Positions 46,101 to 53,499 of a DNA stretch of 64,000 bases are shown here, piece after piece. A program made the translations under genes and the position numbers. The stretch's first letter is position 1; each line of letters starts with the position of its first letter. Below the pieces are notes generated by a model that searched no databases, was not told the origin of the DNA, and worked only from the letters and a program-made list of their open reading frames with translations. The stretch spans positions 57,243,301 to 57,307,300 of the forward strand of contig CP136061.1 of assembly GCA_032622095.1 (NCBI GenBank). Reading direction: 5' to 3'. The DNA is from Siphonodentalium dalli (taxonomy: Eukaryota; Mollusca; Scaphopoda; Gadilida; Siphonodentaliidae).

Positions 46101-46616
46101 TCCCGAAGGTACATGATGTTCGTAGGAACGGCACAAATGAACGTTGAGGTCGCCCATAATAATCACGGGTCCACATGTTGAGTATAACGATATAAGATCG
46201 GCGACATTATCAAGACAATTTTTGAAGTGATCATCGCTGTGATTCGTACTCGGCAGGTATGTTTGTATAACAGTGAGAGTCATCGTCGAGTTCAATTTTA
46301 GCTGTAAACCAATGCATTGGTCATTATATGTATCAATCGAAACACAATGTGCTGCGATGCGTTTGTTCACAATGAGAGCAACGCCATCTCGCGTGAATGA
46401 GCCGCCTGTACTCGTGGTTATAGTACGGCCAGGTTTGCCGAGGACAATATATGACTGGTGTATAGAATGTAGAAAAGTCAGGGTTTCTTCGTTAAGCCAA
46501 TGTTCGGAGATACCAAGAATATCATATTCTAGAGAGTTCAGAAGAGACGACAAATATAGAAAATTGGACTTAACGCCAGTGGCATTCCATGTCATGAGAT
46601 TAACTTTGTTCGTCAT
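43128..46616 (-). CDS. LINE ORF2: AP-type endonuclease and reverse transcriptase
   Basis: The open frame extends upstream to 46703 (1191 residues), but the ATG at 46616 (residue 30) is the likelier start because it overlaps the ORF1 stop by 17 nt and begins just before the endonuclease. Endonuclease residues, counted from the 46703 Met, are N40 (TWNATG), E67 (SEHWL), D185 and N187 (GDLN), D247/H248 (SRIDH) and S273-N274-H275, where an Asp is usual at 274. The RT spans about residues 525-850: fingers K-S-G-I-D (near 540), motif A F-L-D-S-Q-K-A-F-D (D668), QGTRQGAVTSP (723-733), and motif C A-A-D-D (D768, D769). A CCHC knuckle (C1094, C1097, H1107, C1112) lies near the end. No stop or frameshift is present. 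Expected role: target-primed reverse transcription of the element RNA. Confidence 0.9.
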   Translation of the reverse strand: MTNKVNLMTWNATGVKSNFLYLSSLLNSLEYDILGISEHWLNEETLTFLHSIHQSYIVLGKPGRTITTSTGGSFTRDGVALIVNKRIAAHCVSIDTYNDQCIGLQLKLNSTMTLTVIQTYLPSTNHSDDHFKNCLDNVADLISLYSTCGPVIIMGDLNVHLCRSYEHHVPSGHADRMAFATNLIDQEKLFSVTTSSSCEGPPYTFYPASVVASPSRIDHILLPLELNDITTNRVILDDSEQNMSNHLPVTCCIEIPSDLSNELKPFHRLSFNWEKMDISLYQRSLDNYLSDVMDLTVSTETDLHVLYTEITDAILYSSVVASRMKKRHKSAKFFWNEELRPLHRLLKDRRNVWIADGRPNTCEVLSYSNYKSAKRLFRKTLRTTIRCKDKEMCENLELHAKNNDAQFWRTLNASKQTSHSNGLCSVMTFDDKILRHPAEILSAWRSYFQTLYKPDIHCDPAFEESIKMRLSSIFDVSDASYTNNVFCEQISVSELTQVLRGLKSGKSSGIDHVVNEHLVHGSESLKLLICRLYNGMVDLECIPTSLKIGIIVPLFKGTPKPRNIPDSYRAITLLPVMYKTFECIMLGRFLKDGRFANFPNELQNGFQKGVNCLMTSYLLQESVFYARDLNSRAFVCFLDSQKAFDRVWYECLLVKLHELGINGKMLRIVKNMYENCTSRVMYSGSLSEPFDILQGTRQGAVTSPFFYLAYINDLLNNLQESEHGVRVGNISCVAPSAADDIAIISLSKSGLQSLIDVCYKYSQMWRFTFSCTKSVVVVFNETKRQDSAHNRTWFLGDKQLDESAECLHLGIKQCKFQSMATRCSQVADKLRKSYFSLAGKNLLNMCTPITKATLLKSVSLPKALYGCELLELPNITATYTIEKSYRTCVKHIQSLPSRTPTTISLSLLGLLPLESEIHLKKLAFLSNLIHLPQDLQTPLRIFLLKLFQLTLFDRMTTGFVPDIIDILQYYGLYSYLDSFVKNGTFPSKSSWKSIFQHAVWQHYVQQWSASVSGDASLNIFHKIHNDPSTSWSIWSLLRKYPDYGDQLKNLALLLNKTSYVNNTVCHVCFKNYDNELLHAIRYCISDHMVKLRNSYLEHILSKYGVTTYLYLDAIDDSTLCAFLLGTVVMTPPDVVTQYMDHIIIDSSSYLFIMCRCIRGKSK

Positions 46617-48189
46617 TGTAGTTTTCTTGGCGTTTCGGTGGGTCGACATTCCAAAGCCTAAAGCTAATCCCTGCAGGCCAAAAGTCATCCCGGTAGAGGG
46701 CATTCATATCGGTTACATGAATATGAATACGCGCTGATTGTGAACCTCTACTAGAACTCCACATCAGTCGCACGAAAGTGGGCGTTATGCCCCTCTGTTC
46801 GAAATATTCCCAGATGTCAGTTTCTGTAGATTTCAACGAGATCCCGCGAACGAATATTTTCCTTGTACGTTTGTTTGATTTGTAAGGGACACCGACGAAT
46901 CCAACTGGTTCAGTGTCTTCATCAAGCTGAGAATTGCGAAAGTTTGTACCTGCTCCTTTCAAGACATGTTTACTGACAGGTGTGGATGTTTGACGATGGC
47001 TCACTTGAGGAGTGTGGTTCTGCGACTTATCCGATGAGAGATCTTCAAAATTATGGTTTAAAATGTCCACACTGTTAAAATCGGGCTGATCCGGTTTGTC
47101 AGGACATCTCGTGTCGTTTTGATTAAAGGAACAAGTTTTGTTTAATACAACGCAGTTGGCCCCATTGGTAGTCTGCTTCACGGGAGAGTTAATTTTGCTA
47201 TGATCGATAGTCTGCTGAAACTTCACGGGTGACTTAGCATTCTGAATATCACCAATTACACCTGATGTGTCTATCGGTGAGGCACTTGGAGGTCGCGATG
47301 CTTTTGGATTAGGAAGCTTCGGTTTCATCGGAGTAGATGATGACATCTTTTTGGAGTTCAGGTCCTGTGTGAAAGAATATGATAGGTGGTGATCGGGCGG
47401 GAAAGGCCCAACAACAGCTGACGGAGGTGTGCTAGGCGGGAGGTGCTGTTCCACAACTGAACACATCCGGTTGAACTTTTCATTTAGATCTTGGGCCAAG
47501 AACTCAAACATTGTACCAAACTTGCGCTCGATATTTTCGATGATCTGATCCATGGAATTGGAAGATTCTTTCACAGTTTGTTTTACATTGTTGATTTTGC
47601 TCATAACATTCTCAGACTTAGCAAATGTCCTTAAGAATTCCTTCTCCTGGGATTCCAACTTTTTGGTGAACATATCGTATTGTTTTGTGTGATCAGCGAC
47701 ATCGTTTTCAACGAACTTAATACGGTTTTTTAAACTGACGACACCACTACACTTTTCATCAGTTAGTCGGTCTATAGACTGTTCTAATGTAGTACACTTC
47801 CCGAGAGAAGCGCCGATCGACGTGGCGTTTGATGAACATTTTATTTCCAGCCTTTCTTTACTCTTCTCAAGATCATCTAAGCGCTTGCAAATTTCTATTT
47901 GTTTCTCTGATATGGACTTTAGTTCAATCTGTATCACGCTGGAAGAGGTAACATTGTTGGCTTTGAGCAAAGTGACGTCGGCAAGAACTTCTGACAATTT
48001 TTCTTGAATACATACAGAGTCACATGGGCATCGAGGTGCCGTACTATCTGGTCGATGGTTAGACTGCGATTGTGATAATTTGTGCTTAGTAACACAATCT
48101 TTTATATCGTCGAATGTACCTCCTTTAGTGAACTGCACAATGTTATATATGTCTTTCACTAGGCGGGTGCTCACTGGGATACCTCCCAT
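46600..48189 (-). CDS. LINE ORF1: coiled-coil protein with C-terminal RNA-binding-like domain
   Basis: 529 residues. About residues 60-250 are rich in heptad-like Leu, Ile and charged residues and probably form a coiled coil. Residues 250-440 are Pro/Ser/Asn-rich and likely disordered. Residues 440-525 contain KIFVRGISLKSTETDIWEYF and end with FWPAGISFRLW, a pattern found in ORF1 proteins of several invertebrate LINEs and reminiscent of an RRM fold. A cysteine group (RCPCDSVC) lies near residue 53. By analogy the protein coats element RNA; this is inference. The stop overlaps the ORF2 start by 17 nt, suggesting reinitiation. The frame stays open upstream of the Met into flanking sequence, so the native start is not certain. 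Confidence 0.8.
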   Translation of the reverse strand: MGGIPVSTRLVKDIYNIVQFTKGGTFDDIKDCVTKHKLSQSQSNHRPDSTAPRCPCDSVCIQEKLSEVLADVTLLKANNVTSSSVIQIELKSISEKQIEICKRLDDLEKSKERLEIKCSSNATSIGASLGKCTTLEQSIDRLTDEKCSGVVSLKNRIKFVENDVADHTKQYDMFTKKLESQEKEFLRTFAKSENVMSKINNVKQTVKESSNSMDQIIENIERKFGTMFEFLAQDLNEKFNRMCSVVEQHLPPSTPPSAVVGPFPPDHHLSYSFTQDLNSKKMSSSTPMKPKLPNPKASRPPSASPIDTSGVIGDIQNAKSPVKFQQTIDHSKINSPVKQTTNGANCVVLNKTCSFNQNDTRCPDKPDQPDFNSVDILNHNFEDLSSDKSQNHTPQVSHRQTSTPVSKHVLKGAGTNFRNSQLDEDTEPVGFVGVPYKSNKRTRKIFVRGISLKSTETDIWEYFEQRGITPTFVRLMWSSSRGSQSARIHIHVTDMNALYRDDFWPAGISFRLWNVDPPKRQENYNDEQS

Positions 48190-48245
48190 ATCTGGGTCCC
48201 TTTGGATACGACCTTTTAGACTATAATGCTGCAGATCTTCAGAGT

Positions 48246-48600
48246 TAAACGTTTTTCTGAAATCTGTAAAAAAAATTTAGCATTGTTGTATTTGTCCACG
48301 ATTGTTTTCAACACAAAAGCGATATATGTTGTGCTTTTTCCTTCACAAAAACCAAACTGATTATCACTTATTATTTCGTTGTCAAATAAAAACTTCGTAA
48401 GCCGTCTATTGATTATTGTATATTAACAATTTCCCTACCGCTGAATTTACTGCAATAGCCCGATTATTATTTGGGTAATTTCTATCACCTTTCTTGCAAA
48501 TTAAACTGAATTTCGGGACGTTTAACAGAGACACGCAAGTGAATTGGTTGCACGTGCGAGCTAGTGTGAAAGCATATTCTTCTATATCCCCTTCTGGGTG
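48246..48600 (-). pseudogene. Older LINE RT fragment, part 1 (fingers and block 2)
   Basis: The minus strand reads VPKFSLICKKGDRNYP (RT block 1), then VGKLL, and after a one-base shift IINRRLTKFL, EIISDNQFGF and GKSTTYIAFVLKTIVDKY (block 2), and finally after another shift TDFRKTFN, which is motif A with its second Asp changed to Asn. These blocks directly precede, in RT order, those at 42640-42975. Upstream sequence to 48732 stays open in one frame but has no recognisable motif. Confidence 0.8.
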
Positions 48601-48732
48601 ATATCGATGTTTATCTAAACGCGTTTTTTTCCTATAATTTAACTGTTGAGCGTATAATAAAATACGATATGATCTCACTATAGCTTTGGTAAAGATGCAT
48701 TTTATACGCACGTCGTTCATATTCTGCATCAT

Positions 48733-49150
48733 ATGGTTGTGTGTGACGAATTTATTGCAAACAAATACACGTCAAATTTGCCTGTTGTGTGGGGGAACCC
48801 TGAGTGGTATAACCCTGGTTTAAACATATTTTATTTGCTCAAAGCATAATATAGATATATACCAGGGCAAACAGGATGGGATGACAAGTGTTGTCCTTCA
48901 CAACAACATCCTCTCCCCATTGTCAAAACACTGAATATAAACAATCAAATACTGACAAGAGCAAGGAAATATGTTATAACAATATAACGTTGTACAAGTT
49001 CGGTAATGACAACTAAAAGTAGAATTGATGGATTGTTTCATTTATGTTATGCATGAGAGAAGGAAGAGTTACAAAAAACGCGATAGAGAGACTGAAATTA
49101 AGCAAACGGTAGAGATGGATAGATGTATGGGAGAGATGGTGAGATATGTA
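48733..49150. other. No gene recognised
   Basis: AT-rich sequence between the older LINE fragment and the GA-rich microsatellite. No supported feature. Confidence 0.5.
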
Positions 49151-49208
49151 GAGAGAGAGAGGGGGAGAAGAAATGTTAGAGTAACTGTATAACCTGCGTC
49201 AGAGAGAG

Positions 49209-49245
<37 letters not shown>
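49150..49245. repeat. (GA)n-rich microsatellite
   Basis: GAGAGAGA runs from about 49152 to 49163 and, longer, from about 49200 to 49243, with interruptions. The minus-strand frame over it is an artefact of the repeat. Confidence 0.9.
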
Positions 49246-49439
49246 GAGGATGAAGGCATGGGGAGAGATCAAGGTATTGCATGTGTATGGTGTCGACAGC
49301 TTTACTGAGTTCGATATATTTTTAACATCAAGGGCGATATATCAACAATTACAGTAAATTCGCCTTTTCTTTCTTCTGTTAGCACTACACATCGCAGTCG
49401 TCGAGATCGAAGCGTTCTGTTGCTTTAATGAACCGATGC

Positions 49440-51190
49440 ACGTAATTAAATTAAAGATTATAGTATTCATATCGTCATGTATGTAAGTGTCTTGACTGAT
49501 ATGGTATTCACAATAAAAGGTATCAAACTATTGTATAGCCTCAGTCTTTCTCGAGCATACAGCGTGCATTCAAAGAAATAGTGGTCAACAGTCTAATCTC
49601 CGAGACCAAAATTACACAATTTATAGTCTATCAAATGGTTAACTATACGCTGTGTTCCCGCATGTCACTGCATCGACACCGGAGATGACATTGTATAACA
49701 TTTGAACGCCGCTTCCAAAATTGAGAAATATTTCGGTGGTTTCAGCTTAGAATTTGCGAACTTTAATTGTTTTTTTTTAAATCTGTGAGACAGTTCGAAA
49801 AAAAAGGATGAGTCCATTCGTTTGGTGTTGTGGCGGAGAGGTTTGAAATTAAATGCATTTCTGAGGTCATAATCAGTTATATCGGCAAACCGGAGTGGGA
49901 GCAGACAGACCTGACAAGAACACCATAATCAGAAATGGTAACGCCCTCAAGATCATATTATTAGCCATAAATATAAATTACAATATAAAATATATTGGTT
50001 TCACGAATGCACCGCCTCAGAATTCCGTTAAAACAACTAATCCTTCAAATTATTACAAAAAAACTACGACTTATTACTGCAGGTTTCTCATTCACCACAC
50101 CAGAAAGCTTCTAAATGCGATCAAAAATCGGAGGCATTGTGTTCCCGCCAAGAGTGCATGGCCCACCCATTGTTCATACCTAAACATCGAAAGCACTGAA
50201 CGTTATCTAATTTATCAAGAAGGTATAAGGGGCCGCCAGACCTAACTAGGCTCGCATACTCGTATGTATGATAGGTAACGCGTTTCTAGTGAGTTACGAT
50301 TAAGGATATGTTTTAATGTCCGTAACTGGGCGAGTCCAGAATTGGCTCGATTACACAAGTTTTCAATATGGTATTCCACGAAAAATCGTCATGGAGATCT
50401 AGTCCCAAATGTTTATGCGTTTCAGTATAGACTAAAGTATCTTTGCCCAGTATGATAATTGGCATCCCTTGGTCGCTGTGTTTAGCGAAAAACATAAGTT
50501 TTGGTTTTGGAAGAATGAAATATTACCAGCGAATTATTAGCCCTCTCGTTAATTGTAAACATGTCCTGATCAAGAGTTTGTTCCAATAGTTGCAAGTCTT
50601 TATGGCTTTGAAATAGACAGGTGTCGTCGGCGTAAAGGCGTATTTTGGAGGAAATTTTATCCCCAATATCGTTGATGTACATACAAAACAACACAGACCC
50701 CAGTACAACCCTTGAGGAACTCCAGCCGCAATCGGGATGTTTCAGAATTTGATCGAACTCTTTGCGATCGACCACTAAGGTAGCTTACCATGTATTTTGT
50801 AGCTGTTCATCTCTACAATAAGCCCATCGTACCAAACTGTGTCGAAGGCCTTTGATACATCACAAAATGCAGCACGTGTCATGAGGTCAGCATCAATAGC
50901 CTTGAATAAATTATGAAATATTTCAATTAATTGACCTTCAGTACTATGGTTGGACAGGCAACCTGATTGGTGTTCGTACAAAGGATTGTTTTTGTTTAGG
51001 TGTTCAAGGAGATTTTTTAAAACGATTGTTTCGAAAACTCAGCACGCTGAATACGACACAGGCATGTAATTGTTGACGTTACTAAGGTGACCCTTTTCGG
51101 AGATGGGTACAATCTCCGCTTTCTTCCATTCAGATGTTTCTAATGAAAGTTTAAACAAAATATAAAGGGGTTTGCTCACTGATGAATACG
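49440..51190 (-). pseudogene. Decayed LINE ORF2 (RT and C-terminal region)
   Basis: Read on the minus strand: IVPISEKGH and NNYMPVS (RT blocks near 51060-51120), QSGCLSNHSTEGQLIEI and FCDVSKAFDTVW (motif A, about 50850-50960), VLGSVLFCMYINDIGDKI and RLYADDTCLF (motif C intact, about 50610-50640), KHLGLDLHDDFSWN (50400-50430), YLSYIR near 50260, ITDYDLRNAFNF near 49860, and a knuckle-like HYFFECTLYARERLRLYN near 49545-49590. Multiple stops and frame changes separate these blocks, and part of the region between 49870 and 50200 reads poorly. The endonuclease is absent, so the copy is 5'-truncated. It is a different family from the intact element and from the CR1-like one. Confidence 0.85.
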
Positions 51191-52100
51191 TGGTATATAA
51201 CCCTGTCTATATTAAATGGATTATCCCAGTCAGTTAAACGGCTTATTACGCCACATGGTGGTGTAAGTTGTTTCGGAGATTTTGATTTTCTGTGGTCGAC
51301 TGGGCGAATGTATTGTAAGAGATTTTTTTGTACCTTACTCAACCGTACCGATAGAATCACGTAGATGCTGAAATTGTAACGTTACCGCCACCGGTGTATA
51401 ATATGTTTTTGAAAATATGACTCAATCGTATCGATAGAGTCATGACAGGCTGAAATTGTAAACTTAAAGTCACCGGTGTAATAATATGTTGTGAACATAT
51501 AAATAATCTGATAGCCTGAAAATAATGTATAACCCATTGGGAGCCCCTGGTGTAGTGAAGTGAATTATGGGTAATTTTAATAGGAGTGCGCATGCCTGTT
51601 CTGTTGGAGTAATCGCGATCTTTTATTTTCTGGTCATCAAGTCAAATTTGTATCGTATACACAATGTGTTTGTACCGATGCATGTATCGTGACTCGACTC
51701 GTTTTCGTGGTCATATAGGCCCTACATAAGATATGATCACGAAAACGAGCAGTCGTACATTCACTTTCAATAGTATTGATTCTCTTAATCTGCCGCGGAT
51801 TTCCCAAAAATTGCAGTTTCATTTTCAATAGGATTCTCCGAATTTTCACTTTTACTTTTCATTTTTACCACGCAAAGCGACCTTAGTTGACACACACATA
51901 TATATATATATATGACACACTGGCTGAGTCCATGACAAATAGTTGATATATAGCATTGCTTCTTTCATTTAATTAAAGCTCACCTCGTTAAAACGCATGT
52001 CAAGCGTATTTGTTTACAAATTGCATTGGGTGCGACAATTTGCAGTAGGTCCCTATTTGCGGAGGTCACTTTGCGGAAGTCTCCGAATTCGCGGATGCCT
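51191..52100. other. No gene; direct repeat and hairpin
   Basis: An ~82-bp direct repeat (about 51344-51423 and 51424-51505) shares CAATCGTATCGATAGAGTC-like and ACCGGTGTA words. A 19-bp perfect inverted repeat lies at 51698-51716 and 51731-51749 (CTCGTTTTCGTGGTCATAT). A TATATATATA run is at 51899-51912. No gene is supported. Confidence 0.55.
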
Positions 52101-52101
52101 A

Positions 52102-52769
52102 TAAAATGGGTGATATATGTATATTTTAATGAGGGATCGGGTGCGTATATGTCAATTGATACGTATTTTAAACAAATAACGACACGACCATCACAATAGA
52201 GGTCTAGCTGTTCTATCAATTATATATGCGCCGAGTTCACTTGGTGCAAATCAAACGGCGATAAATATTCTCGTGTTTCAGAAGGACTCCTTAAAGTTGT
52301 GAATAAGATGAAGAATATTTATTAGATGTTATTTATTAAGTCAATCAAATAATGTTATTCATTAGTTATATATATACACTCCCGGAGATTGCTGCGCGGG
52401 TATCCTGATCACGCAAATTAAATCGCGGAAGTCCCCTAAAATGGGCGAAATATGTTGATTTTAATGAGGGAAAGGGTGCGAAGATGTCAATTGATACGTA
52501 TTTTAAACAAATAACGACACGATCATCATAATAGAGGTATGTTCTATCAATTATATATGCGCCGAGTTCACTTGGTGCAAATCAAATGGCGATAATTAAA
52601 CATTCTCGTGTGCCAGAAGGACTCCTTAAAATTGTGAATAAGATGAAGAATATTTATTAGATGTTATTTAACAAGTCAAATAATATAATTTGATTGACTT
52701 GTTAAATAACATCTAATAAATATTCTTCATCTTATTCACAACTTTAAGGAGTCTTTCTGGCACACTAGA
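52102..52769. repeat. Two direct ~250-bp repeats, the second ending in a large hairpin
   Basis: Copy 1 (52102-52350) and copy 2 (52436-52684) share TCAATTGATACGTATTTTAA, TGCGCCGAGTTCACTTGGTG and GAATAAGATGAAGAATATTT. The last ~76 bp of copy 2 (52602-52677) are repeated inverted at 52696-52769, giving a near-perfect hairpin with an 18-base loop. Noncoding. Confidence 0.85.
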
Positions 52770-52855
52770 ATATTGTAGTCAATTCAATGTCAAATCGCGC
52801 CTTTCGCCGGAAAGCAGATGGGAACAGCCCGGACGAAGTCGGGCCCACCAGCCAG
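52770..52855 (+). mobile_element. Helitron-like 3' end, degenerate
   Basis: GCCCGGACGAAGTCGGGC (52828-52843, a short stem with a GAA loop and one bulged G) is followed after eight bases by CCAG and then T. The same hairpin precedes a perfect CTAG at 63152. CCAG is a one-base departure from the Helitron CTRR end. The upstream boundary is not identifiable; the start given is nominal. Confidence 0.55.
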
Positions 52856-53009
52856 TGTAATAAAAAGCGAGACAGCTTGAAGAATGTATGTATAACACGA
52901 GAAACGGTAAAACGTGGTATATGGAAGTATCCAAATTTCCCACATGGAATTTGAAAGCTAGTTTATATTATAATTATATTATAATATCTATTTATGGCTA
53001 ATAATATGA

Positions 53010-53390
53010 CTGAATAGGTCACTCTCACCGGTTTTCTGTGATAAAGTTACCCAGGTTCCTGAAATTGTGATAAAGTTACCCAGGTTGGAGAAGAATGTGA
53101 TAAAGTTACCCAGGTTAATACTAGTTCATGTTTAGCAACAAATTATTGATTTTTGTGATCAAAATGACGAACTACAGTACTAATATGTCTTAATTTATGC
53201 TTGATAAGGGCTATTACTTGCCAAAACTGAACAATATTTCCCTCTGTCACTTTTAAATCGAGTTGATATTGTGAGATTTGCTTAAACTGGGTAACTTTAT
53301 CACAATTCTCACCAACCTGGGTAACTTTATCACAAAATTAGGAACCTGGGTAACTTTATCACAGAAAACCGGTGAGAGTGACCTATTCAG
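53010..53390. mobile_element. MITE with ~109-bp inverted ends and 11-bp target duplication
   Basis: Left end 53010-53118 and right end 53282-53390 are inverted copies, about 92% identical, starting CTGAATAGGTCACTCTCACC. Each end contains three copies of TGTGATAAAGTTACCCAGG spaced about 28 bp. Flanks are TAATAATATGA (52999-53009) and CAATAATATGA (53391-53401). The joined flanks match continuous sequence on the minus strand at about 49890-49990, which is an empty site. Long inverted ends with 9-11-bp duplications suggest a Mutator-like (MULE) origin; this is inference. No coding capacity. Confidence 0.85.
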
Positions 53391-53499
53391 CAATAATATG
53401 ATCTTGGTGGCGTTACCATTTCTGACTATGGTTTTCTTGTTCTCACTTTGCCGACGAGCCTGCAGAAATATCGCCTATGGTATGTATTAATTAAATAGC

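Larger units (their letters stand above)
42976..48245 (-). mobile_element. Intact-ORF non-LTR retrotransposon, inserted in an older LINE
   Basis: Both reading frames are open: ORF1 (46600-48189) and ORF2 (43128-46703, functional start probably 46616). A short 3' untranslated region of about 150 bp follows, with AATAAA near 43015-43022. The 5' end lies between 48189 and about 48245, where similarity to another RT begins; it may be slightly truncated. No RNase H domain is visible. Architecture is AP-type endonuclease, RT, and a C-terminal CCHC knuckle. Clade is not assigned, but CR1, L2 and Jockey groups have comparable layouts. This is the only element in the window with full coding capacity. 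Confidence 0.85.
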
